Below are positions 1-6,311 of a stretch of DNA of 9,260 nt, piece by piece. The DNA lies in assembly GCA_039188505.1 (NCBI GenBank), contig JBCCZC010000220.1, forward strand, positions 1-9,260, given 5' to 3'. The notes under the pieces were generated by a model. The model was given only the letters and a program-made list of their open reading frames with translations, was not told the DNA's origin and did no database searches. How positions within the stretch are numbered: position 1 is the stretch's first letter; every line of letters begins with the position of its first letter. The position numbers were made by a program, and so were the translations under genes. The DNA comes from JBCCZC01 sp039188505 (GTDB taxonomy: Bacteria; Pseudomonadota; Gammaproteobacteria; Xanthomonadales; SZUA-38).

Positions 1-734
1 CCTGCCGCGAGGTCGTTCGCGCGAACGGGTTCCAGTCGGCCTACCTGCGCCCGATCGCCTTCCGGGGCCACGGGGCGCTGGGCGTCGTGCCCGGCGCGGA
101 GACACCCACCGAGGTCTCGATCGCCGCCATTCCCTGGGGCGCCTACCTGGGTGAGGAAGGTCGCGAGAAGGGCGTGGACGTCTGCGTCTCGTCCTGGAAC
201 CGGCTCGCGCCCAACACGATTCCCGCGGGCGTCAAGGCTGGCGGCAACTACCTGTCGAGCCAGCTCATCAGCGGCGAAGCCAAGCGCCGCGGCTACGCGG
301 AAGGCATCGGCCTCGCCCAGGACGGCACGCTCAGCGAGGGTGCCGGCGAGAATCTCTTCATCGTGCGCGAAGGCAAGATCTACACGCCGCCTGCGGGATC
401 CTCGATCCTTTCCGGCTTCACCCGCGACACGGTGAAGAAGCTCGCGGCCACCATGGGCATCGAGTTCATCGAGCAGATCATGCCGCGGGAAATGATGTAC
501 ATCGCGGATGAGATCTTCTTCACCGGCACGGCGGCCGAAATCACGCCGATCCGCTCCGTTGACGACATCCCGGTCCGCTGCGGCGGCCGGGGGCCCGTCA
601 CGAAGCAGCTCCAGGACCTGTTCTTCGGGCTGTTCGCCGGCACGACCCCCGACCAGTGGGGCTGGCTGGAGCCGATCTACGACGATCAACTGAAGGAGTC
701 GCAGCCGCATGGCGCAACCGCAGTCTCTCTATGA
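1..734 (+). CDS. ilvE: Branched-chain amino acid aminotransferase (partial, 5' end missing)
   Basis: Cytoplasmic PLP enzyme that transfers the amino group between glutamate and the 2-keto acids of leucine, isoleucine and valine, the last step of all three pathways. The reading frame is open from the left edge (first whole codon at 3), so the start and roughly the first 65 residues are missing; 243 residues remain. Visible landmarks match E. coli IlvE in order: the PLP lysine in VKAGGNYLSS (Lys codon at 234), the SEGAGENLF cofactor-binding segment (codons from 333), the GTAAEITP phosphate-binding loop (from 525), and the terminal KQLQDLFFGLFAGTTPDQWGW-like block. After that block a tail of about 20 residues (through QLKESQPHGATAVSL) extends past the usual family end and overlaps leuC by 26 bases. 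It is the first visible gene of the ilvE-leuCDB-ilvA run. D-amino acid aminotransferase is the main paralogue, but the motifs and neighbours favour IlvE strongly. Confidence 0.96.
   Translation, partial: CREVVRANGFQSAYLRPIAFRGHGALGVVPGAETPTEVSIAAIPWGAYLGEEGREKGVDVCVSSWNRLAPNTIPAGVKAGGNYLSSQLISGEAKRRGYAEGIGLAQDGTLSEGAGENLFIVREGKIYTPPAGSSILSGFTRDTVKKLAATMGIEFIEQIMPREMMYIADEIFFTGTAAEITPIRSVDDIPVRCGGRGPVTKQLQDLFFGLFAGTTPDQWGWLEPIYDDQLKESQPHGATAVSL
693..698 (+). promoter_or_regulatory. Ribosome binding site of leuC, inside ilvE
   Basis: AAGGAG lies 10 bases before the leuC ATG at 709, inside the last codons of ilvE. It supports 709 as the leuC start and independent or reinitiating translation across the 26-base overlap. 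Confidence 0.7.
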
Positions 735-2127
735 CAAGCTCTGGGAACGGCACGAAGTCCTGCCCGAGTCCGACGATTACCCCGGCGTTCTCTATATCGA
801 TCTCCACCTCATCCACGAGGTGACGTCGCCCGCCGGGTTCACGATGCTGGAACGGCGCGGTATTCCCCTGCGCCGTGCGGACCGCACGCTGGGCATGGCC
901 GACCACTCCACGCCGACCACGCCCCCCACCGCGGCCGGCCAGTGGCAGTACGGCAGCGAAGACGCACGCGCCCAGGTCGAGAAGCTCCTCGAGAACTGCG
1001 AGCGGCACGGCGTTCAGCTCTTCGACATGGGTCACAAGCGCCGCGGCATCGTACACGTGGTCGGCCCCGAGCTCGGCGCGAGCCAGCCCGGAATGACCAT
1101 CGTCTGCGGTGACAGCCACACGAGCACGCACGGCGCGTTCGGTGCGCTGGCGTTTGGCATCGGCAGCACCGAGGTCGGGCACGTCATGGCCACCCAGTGT
1201 CTGCTGCAGCGCAAGGCGAAGTCGATGCGCATCCGCGTCGACGGTGAGCTGGGCCGCGGCATCAGCGCCAAGGATCTGATCCTCCACATCATCGGCAAGA
1301 TCGGCGTGGACGGCGGCACCGGCCACGCGGTCGAGTACGCCGGCTCCGGCATCGAGGCCCTCGACATGGAAGCGCGCATGACCGTGTGCAACATGTCCAT
1401 CGAGGCCGGCGCCCGCGCCGGCATGATCGCTCCTGATGCGACGACCATCGAGTACCTTCGCGGTCGCCCGATGGCCCCGAGCGCCGAGGCGTTCGAGAGC
1501 GCGGCCGAGGACTGGCTTTCGCTGCGCACCGACAACGACGCCGCCTTCGACCGGGAAGTCAGCATCGATGCGACCGCCGTCGCGCCGACGGTCACCTACG
1601 GGACGAACCCGGGCATGGTCGCCCCGATCGACCAGCCGATTCCGGAACCGACCAACGAATCCGAGCGCCGCGCCCTCGAGTACATGCAGGTCACCGCCGG
1701 CAAGCCGCTGGCTGGACACCCGATCGACATGGTCTTCATCGGCAGCTGCACCAACGCCCGCATGGAAGACCTGCGCGCCGCCGCCCGCGTGATGCGGGGC
1801 AAGCGCGTCGCCGAGGGCGTGCGCATGCTGGTCGTACCGGGCTCCGAGACGGTCCGCGGCCAGGCCGAGGCCGAGGGGCTGCATGAGGTGTTCACCGCCG
1901 CCGGCGCCGAGTGGCGCCAGCCGGGCTGCTCGATGTGCCTCGCCATGAACGGCGACATCGTGCCGGCCGGCAAGACGTCGATCAGCACGAGCAACCGCAA
2001 CTTCGAAGGCCGCCAGGGCCCCGGCGCGCGCACCCTGCTGGCCAGTCCCGCGACCGCTGCCGCTTCGGCCGTCGCTGGGTCCGTGGCCGATCCGCGCATC
2101 GATCTGCGCGCCGTGGAGGTGGCCTGA
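709..2127 (+). CDS. leuC: 3-isopropylmalate dehydratase large subunit
   Basis: Large, [4Fe-4S]-carrying subunit of isopropylmalate isomerase, which converts 2-isopropylmalate to 3-isopropylmalate in leucine synthesis; it works as a heterodimer with LeuD. The 472-residue product is near the usual length (E. coli 466). The N-terminus (SLYDKLWERHEV, then YIDLHLIHEVTSP) fits the family and fixes the start. Further motifs are MADHSTPT, the PGMTIVCGDSHTSTHGAFG signature and NRNFEGRQGPGARTLL. The three cluster-ligand cysteines are all present: Cys347 in IGSCTNAR and Cys407/Cys410 in PGCSMCLAMN, at the same numbers as in E. coli. The cluster is of the labile aconitase type with three cysteine ligands. 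The gene overlaps ilvE by 26 bases and its TGA shares one base with the leuD ATG. A homoaconitase-type relative is unlikely given leuD and leuB next door. Confidence 0.98.
   Translation: MAQPQSLYDKLWERHEVLPESDDYPGVLYIDLHLIHEVTSPAGFTMLERRGIPLRRADRTLGMADHSTPTTPPTAAGQWQYGSEDARAQVEKLLENCERHGVQLFDMGHKRRGIVHVVGPELGASQPGMTIVCGDSHTSTHGAFGALAFGIGSTEVGHVMATQCLLQRKAKSMRIRVDGELGRGISAKDLILHIIGKIGVDGGTGHAVEYAGSGIEALDMEARMTVCNMSIEAGARAGMIAPDATTIEYLRGRPMAPSAEAFESAAEDWLSLRTDNDAAFDREVSIDATAVAPTVTYGTNPGMVAPIDQPIPEPTNESERRALEYMQVTAGKPLAGHPIDMVFIGSCTNARMEDLRAAARVMRGKRVAEGVRMLVVPGSETVRGQAEAEGLHEVFTAAGAEWRQPGCSMCLAMNGDIVPAGKTSISTSNRNFEGRQGPGARTLLASPATAAASAVAGSVADPRIDLRAVEVA
2115..2119 (+). promoter_or_regulatory. 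Ribosome binding site of leuD
   Basis: GGAGG lies 7 bases before the ATG at 2127, inside the last codons of leuC. It selects this start over the in-frame upstream ATG at 1911, which would put about 72 non-homologous residues in front of LeuD. Confidence 0.75.
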
Positions 2128-2699
2128 TGAAACCCTTGCTTCGGCTGACCTCGAGCATCGTCACGGTGCCCCAGGCCAACATCGACACGGACCAGATCGT
2201 CCCGGCCCGCTTCCTGACGACCACCAGCATGGAGGGCCTGGGTCACACCGCGTTCCACGACTGGCGCTTCGACGAGGACGGTAACGAGCGCGACGGCTGC
2301 GTCTTCAATGAGCCCATCGCGAAGACCTCGGAAATTCTCGTGGCGGGTGAGAACTTCGGCTGCGGCTCCTCGCGCGAGCATGCGCCCCAGGCGCTCGCTG
2401 ATTTCGGCTTCCGCGTGGTGGTCAGCTCCCGCATCGCCGACATCTTTCGCCAGAACGCACCGCGGTGCGGACTGCTGCCGGTGGTCCTGGACGAGACCGA
2501 GGCCAGCTGGCTACTCCAGCATCCCGAGACGGTGGTTACTGTGGATCTCCGCGAGGGGTTCGTCGAATTCGAGGGCCATCGAGCGCGGTTCGAGATCGAG
2601 CCTTTTGCCCGCCACTGCCTGATGAACGGCGTCGACCCCCTGGGCTTCCTGCTCGAACAGGAAGCCCACATCAAGGCCTACGAGGAGCGCGCGGCATGA
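2127..2699 (+). CDS. leuD: 3-isopropylmalate dehydratase small subunit
   Basis: Small swivel-domain subunit that completes the isopropylmalate isomerase active site with LeuC. The protein is 190 residues, close to the family length of about 200. It starts with the typical segment leading to NIDTDQIVPARFL, and carries the substrate-binding motif ENFGCGSSREHAPQAL (Cys79 in FGCGSSREH). The C-terminal half contains VVVSSRIADIFRQNAPRCGLLPV and FARHCLMNGVDPLGFLL, both characteristic of bacterial LeuD. The start is the ATG at 2127, which overlaps the leuC stop by one base (TGATG) and has GGAGG at the right distance. The stop overlaps the leuB start in ATGA. LeuC and LeuD are needed in equal amounts, which agrees with this coupling. 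Confidence 0.98.
   Translation: MKPLLRLTSSIVTVPQANIDTDQIVPARFLTTTSMEGLGHTAFHDWRFDEDGNERDGCVFNEPIAKTSEILVAGENFGCGSSREHAPQALADFGFRVVVSSRIADIFRQNAPRCGLLPVVLDETEASWLLQHPETVVTVDLREGFVEFEGHRARFEIEPFARHCLMNGVDPLGFLLEQEAHIKAYEERAA
2682..2687 (+). promoter_or_regulatory. Ribosome binding site of leuB
   Basis: GAGGAG lies 8 bases before the ATG at 2696, within the last leuD codons. It supports the short ATGA-overlap start over an in-frame upstream ATG at 2465. Confidence 0.7.
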
Positions 2700-3763
2700 G
2701 TCGACGCATCGCCATTCTTCCCGGTGACGGCATCGGCCCCGAAGTCGTCGGACCCGCCTGCGAGGTTCTGTCGGCTGCAGCCCGGCAGGCGGGCGAGGAC
2801 TGGACCCTCGAGATCGCTCCGATCGGGGGCGCCGCCATCGACGAGACGGGCGTGCCCCTGCCCCGACAGACGCTTTCCCTCTGCCAGCGGTCGGACGCCA
2901 TCCTTCTCGGCGCTGTCGGCGGTCCGAAGTGGGCCGACGTGCCCGTCGCGAAGCGTCCAGAGGCCGGGCTCCTACGGCTACGGTCAGAGCTCGAGGTGTT
3001 CGCGAACCTGCGACCGATCCGTATCCTGCCGGCCCTCGCCCACCAGAGCCCGCTGCGCCCGGACCTCCTCGACAAGGTCGACATGCTGGTCGTCCGCGAG
3101 CTGACCGGGGGCATCTATTTCGGCAAGCAGGAGGAGTCGGACGAGGCCGCCTCGGACCTGTGTAGCTATACCGCGCCGGAAATCCGACGCGTCGTGCGCC
3201 GCGCTGCGAGCTTCGCCCAGCAGCGAAGCGGCCGCCTGACCCTGGTCGACAAGGCCAACGTACTTGCGACCTCGCGCCTCTGGCGCCGCGTGACTCAGGA
3301 ACTGATCGATCAAGAATTCCCGGACGTGGACCTCTCCTTCGAGTACGTGGACGCGGCAGCCATGCACCTCATCACGAACCCCTCCCGCTTCGACGTAATC
3401 GTGACCGAGAATCTCTTCGGCGACATCCTCACCGACGAGGCGTCGGTCCTCGGCGGATCCCTCGGCATGCTGCCGTCGGCGTCGCTCGGCGAAACCAGCC
3501 GCGGACTATACGAGCCGATCCACGGCTCCGCGCCGGACATCGCCGGGCAAAACAAGGCCAACCCCTTCGGCGCGATCTTGAGCACCGCCATGCTGATCCG
3601 ACTGAGCCTCGGCCACGATGCCCTCGCCACCGAGGTCGAGCAGGCCGTGGCCAAATGCGTGGCGGCAGGCGAATGCACAGCCGACATCGGCGGCAGCCTC
3701 GGTACGCGCGAAGCCGGCGCCGCCATGCTCGAACGCTTCCGCCCCCGGCGCCAAGCGGCGTGA
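2696..3763 (+). CDS. leuB: 3-isopropylmalate dehydrogenase
   Basis: NAD-dependent oxidative decarboxylation of 3-isopropylmalate, giving 2-ketoisocaproate after loss of CO2; the third leucine-specific step, cytoplasmic. The 355-residue product is a typical LeuB (E. coli 363). It opens with IAILPGDGIGPEVV, then LLGAVGGPKW, the arginine-rich substrate segment LRLRSELEVFANLRP, and VVRELTGGIYFG. Catalytic and metal residues are visible: Lys186 in VDKANVLATS, Asp219 in EYVDAAAM, and Asp243/Asp247 in FGDILTDEAS. The nucleotide-binding segment GLYEPIHGSAPDIAGQNKANP follows in the C-terminal third; the HGSAPDIAG core is family-wide, and the hydrophobic neighbourhood fits NAD use rather than the NADP use of isocitrate dehydrogenase. 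It overlaps leuD by 4 bases and ilvA by 4 bases (GTGA). Confidence 0.98.
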   Translation: MSRRIAILPGDGIGPEVVGPACEVLSAAARQAGEDWTLEIAPIGGAAIDETGVPLPRQTLSLCQRSDAILLGAVGGPKWADVPVAKRPEAGLLRLRSELEVFANLRPIRILPALAHQSPLRPDLLDKVDMLVVRELTGGIYFGKQEESDEAASDLCSYTAPEIRRVVRRAASFAQQRSGRLTLVDKANVLATSRLWRRVTQELIDQEFPDVDLSFEYVDAAAMHLITNPSRFDVIVTENLFGDILTDEASVLGGSLGMLPSASLGETSRGLYEPIHGSAPDIAGQNKANPFGAILSTAMLIRLSLGHDALATEVEQAVAKCVAAGECTADIGGSLGTREAGAAMLERFRPRRQAA

Positions 3764-5307
3764 ATCCCGCGCTCGCCCAGTCGTGCCTGCGCGCCGCGCT
3801 GACGGCGCCGGTCTACGACGTGGCCGAGCGCACCCCGCTCCAGGATGCGCCGCAGCTCAGCGCGCGGCTCGGCGCGAAGGTGATGCTCAAGCGCGAGGAC
3901 CTGCAGCCGATCTTCTCGTTCAAGCTGCGCGGCGCGTACGCGCTGATGGCCTCGCTGCCAGTCGCGGACATCGCCACCGGCGTGGTCGCAGCGTCGGCCG
4001 GCAACCATGCCCAGGGCGTGGCTCTGGCCGCTCGGCAACTCGGCGTGCCAGCCACGATCGTGATGCCCCGGACCACGCCGCGGATCAAGGTCGAGGCCGT
4101 AGAACGGCTCGGCGCCGATATCCAGCTCGTCGGAGACAGCTACGACGTTTCCTGCGTCCACGCGAAAGCGTTTGCGACCGACACCGGCAAGGTCTTCATC
4201 CACCCCTTTGACGACGACACGGTCATTGCGGGCCAGGGAACCGTCGGCGTCGAGATCGTTCAGCAGCTGCGCGCGCCGCCGCGGGCGATCTTCGTGCCGG
4301 TGGGCGGTGGTGGGCTCGCGGCGGGCCTTGCGGCCTGCGTCAAGGCCCTGTGCCCGGAAACCGAGATCATCGGCGTCGAGCCCGAAGACGCGGCGTGCCT
4401 CGCAGCGGCGCTACGCGAGGGCCGGCCGACCACCCTCCCCCATGTCGGCATCTTTGCCGACGGCACTGCGGTCCGCGAGATCGGGAAGCGGACCTTCGAC
4501 TACTGCCGGGAATTCGTCGACCGGGTGATCACGGTCGACACGGATCAGATCTGCGCCGCCATCCGCGATATCTTCGTCGAGACGCGCGCGGTGGTCGAGC
4601 CGTCGGGAGCCCTGGCGGTCGCCGGCGTCGAGGCACTCGCCGGCGAGTTCGCCCCGGAAGACGTTCTCGTTGCCATCAACAGCGGGGCGAACATCAACTT
4701 CGATCGGTTGGCGCACGTGGTCGAACGAGCCGAGCTCGGCGCCGGGCGCGAGGCGCTGCTCGCGGCGACCATTCCGGAGCGCCCGGGGGCCTTCCTCGAT
4801 TTCATCCGTCGCCTCGGCTACCACGCCATCACGGAGTTCAACTATCGCTACGCCGCGCAAAACGGGGCGCAGGTCTTCGTCGGCATGCGGATCGCCGGCA
4901 CCCCGGACGAGACTGACCGCGTCATCGATCGCCTCGACGATGCCGGCTACGCGGTCCAAGACCTGAGCCACAACGAGCTCGCGAAGCTCCACGTTCGCCA
5001 CATGGTCGGCGGTCGTCCACCGCAGCCGACCCGCGAAGCGCTCTATCGCTTCGAGTTTCCCGAGCGTCCGGGCGCGCTCCTGGACTTCCTGACCGTCCTG
5101 GCGGGCCGCTGGAACATCAGCCTTTTCCACTACCGCAATCACGGTTCGGCCTACGGTCGGGTGCTCGCTGGGTTCATGGTCCCCGAAGAGGAGGACGCGG
5201 ATTTCGCCAGCTTCCTGGACGCGACCGGCTACCACTGGACCTGCGAGTCGGAGAACCCGGCCTACCAAGCCTTCCTGGCGGCCGCGGAGACGCCGGCAAC
5301 GGCCTGA
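3760..5307 (+). CDS. ilvA: Threonine ammonia-lyase, biosynthetic (allosteric)
   Basis: PLP enzyme deaminating L-threonine to 2-ketobutyrate, the committed step of isoleucine synthesis. The product is 515 residues, nearly identical in length to E. coli IlvA (514). The catalytic domain shows KREDLQPIFSFKLRGAYA with PLP Lys55, SAGNHAQGVAL, and the phosphate-binding glycines 182-185 in VPVGGGGLAAG. Two C-terminal ACT-like regulatory repeats follow, from about residue 332 (LLAATIPERPGAFLDF) and 428 (LYRFEFPERPGALLDFL). Their presence marks the feedback-regulated biosynthetic enzyme (isoleucine inhibits, valine relieves in characterised relatives) and not the short catabolic TdcB. The start is GTG at 3760 in a GTGA overlap with the leuB stop; the first residues (CLRAALTAPVYDVAERTPLQ) align with the E. 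coli N-terminus. No good Shine-Dalgarno is visible, so translation probably depends on coupling to leuB. The frame is open upstream to 3655, but that stretch lies within leuB and looks non-native. Confidence 0.97.
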   Translation: MNPALAQSCLRAALTAPVYDVAERTPLQDAPQLSARLGAKVMLKREDLQPIFSFKLRGAYALMASLPVADIATGVVAASAGNHAQGVALAARQLGVPATIVMPRTTPRIKVEAVERLGADIQLVGDSYDVSCVHAKAFATDTGKVFIHPFDDDTVIAGQGTVGVEIVQQLRAPPRAIFVPVGGGGLAAGLAACVKALCPETEIIGVEPEDAACLAAALREGRPTTLPHVGIFADGTAVREIGKRTFDYCREFVDRVITVDTDQICAAIRDIFVETRAVVEPSGALAVAGVEALAGEFAPEDVLVAINSGANINFDRLAHVVERAELGAGREALLAATIPERPGAFLDFIRRLGYHAITEFNYRYAAQNGAQVFVGMRIAGTPDETDRVIDRLDDAGYAVQDLSHNELAKLHVRHMVGGRPPQPTREALYRFEFPERPGALLDFLTVLAGRWNISLFHYRNHGSAYGRVLAGFMVPEEEDADFASFLDATGYHWTCESENPAYQAFLAAAETPATA

Positions 5308-6213
5308 TCAGTCCGCCTTGCGCCGACCCTCGGCGCCGACGATGACGGCTGCGACAGCGATGGCGGGCAAGCCGACCCAGAGCGCGATTTCGCCCCCAGA
5401 GAGCTGTTCGGTGAAGCGGAGCTCGAGCCATAGGGCTTCCGCCGCTCCGCGCCCAAGCACCAGGGCCGCAGCGCCGCCGGCCAATGCAACGACACCAATC
5501 GCCTTCTGGCCCGCCAGGAATTCCCGCAGCGCCACGAGCGGCAAGGCCAGGAAGAAGCCGGTCAGGTTGATGGCTGCCAGGTGGACCAGGCCCACGAAGA
5601 GATCGCCGTGCCCGTCCAGCAAGCCGTGGACAGCCGTAGCGGCGGCCGGAATAATCAGCAGCAGGGCTGCCGGTAGCGTCTCGCGGATCGCTGTCGCAAG
5701 CACCGCGCCGAGCACCGGCGCATAGACCACGAGGAACACGCCGTAGCTCAGCAGATCGATGACGGCGACGCCACCGCGCGCGCTGGCCACGAGCACCCAG
5801 TAAAGCCCCAGCGCCGGCGCGATGAGCTGGAGCAGCGCCGCTGCGTGACGGGTTCGGGCAGCCACGACGGATGCGGCGGGGACCTGGGCAATCGCGAGGG
5901 TTGCGACGCCGATGGCAACGAAGGTCGTCGCCGCCAGGGTCGAGGGCAGCGCCAGGATCGGTGGACCGTCGACCGGGGTCCCAGTGGTCGCCAACAGCAG
6001 CGATGCGGCGGCGAGCACGACGCCGACCATCGCCGTTTCGATACCGCCACGGCCTGCCCTGGGCAGAAGCACAAGGACCACCGCAAGCAGCGCCAGGAGG
6101 GCTGGAACTACGATCGCCAGATAGTCGAACTGACCAACCAGCGGCAGCACGGCACCGCCGGCCAGCACGGTGGCGAGTGGCGGCAGCAGTCCCTGGAAGG
6201 CATTCAGTCGCAT
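5308..6213 (-). CDS. Multi-pass inner-membrane protein of unknown function
   Basis: I do not recognise a family. The 301-residue product is strongly hydrophobic and rich in Ala, Leu and Val, with about 8 to 10 likely membrane segments, for example near residues 8-26, 30-51, 59-76, 88-108, 121-143, 150-173, 179-197, 205-225 and 277-294. Loops are short. Charged spots include PRAGRGG (51-57), ARTRH (119-123), an IRETLP segment (near 176-181), LLDGHGD (198-204) and an EGRRKAD C-terminus. It has no cysteine, no obvious nucleotide-binding loop and no catalytic motif that I can name. The ATG at 6213 has AGGA 10 bases upstream (plus-strand 6224-6227). It converges on ilvA, with both stops inside one TGATCA, and diverges from the DsbD/ScsB-like gene across 98 bases. 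Possible roles are a transporter or a membrane-anchored assembly factor, but this is a guess. Open frame, hydrophobic periodicity and RBS make it a real gene. Confidence 0.8.
   Translation of the reverse strand: MRLNAFQGLLPPLATVLAGGAVLPLVGQFDYLAIVVPALLALLAVVLVLLPRAGRGGIETAMVGVVLAAASLLLATTGTPVDGPPILALPSTLAATTFVAIGVATLAIAQVPAASVVAARTRHAAALLQLIAPALGLYWVLVASARGGVAVIDLLSYGVFLVVYAPVLGAVLATAIRETLPAALLLIIPAAATAVHGLLDGHGDLFVGLVHLAAINLTGFFLALPLVALREFLAGQKAIGVVALAGGAAALVLGRGAAEALWLELRFTEQLSGGEIALWVGLPAIAVAAVIVGAEGRRKAD
5320..5336. repeat. Short GC hairpin just after the ilvA stop
   Basis: GCGCCGA and TCGGCGC form a perfect 7-bp stem with a 3-base loop, 12 bases downstream of the ilvA stop and inside the last codons of the convergent gene. 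No T-run follows on either strand, so it is not a standard intrinsic terminator; it may add 3'-end stability or be a coding coincidence. Confidence 0.3.
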
Positions 6214-6311
6214 CGGGCGTCAATCCTGCGCGGCGAAGAAGAGTTCACGTTCAGGCCACGTCGGCGCTGGCAAGTTGCCGGGCTCACCTGAAACCGCGTG
6301 TCCGAGAAAAC
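6214..6311. promoter_or_regulatory. Divergent intergenic region, presumed to hold two promoters
   Basis: This 98-base non-coding stretch separates the minus-strand membrane protein gene from the plus-strand redox operon, so it should carry a promoter in each direction. I see no convincing -35/-10 pair; TTGCCG near 6275 is only a weak -35 candidate. An AGGA (6224-6227, minus strand) serves the membrane protein gene, and a weak GAG at 6304-6306 precedes the GTG at 6312. Confidence 0.4.

Noticed and set aside
598..1884. Long minus-strand open frame of 428 codons opposite leuC
   Set aside because: It lies antisense to a full, motif-complete leuC; its translation is low-complexity His/Arg/Asp/Ala/Gly-rich, as expected from the opposite strand of high-GC coding DNA.
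1911..2126. Upstream extension of leuD (and likewise 2465-2695 for leuB and 3655-3759 for ilvA)
   Set aside because: These stretches lie inside the preceding genes in another frame and have no family resemblance. Overlap starts fit the known N-termini, with RBS support for leuD and leuB.
5174..6223. Minus-strand frame of 349 codons overlapping the membrane protein gene
   Set aside because: Its product is Arg/Gly/Pro-rich without hydrophobic structure, while the alternative frame gives regular membrane segments and has an RBS.
5871..6311. Upstream extension of the DsbD/ScsB-like frame to an ATG at 5871
   Set aside because: The added residues are Arg/Pro-rich, overlap the minus-strand membrane protein gene, and would place the signal peptide internally.
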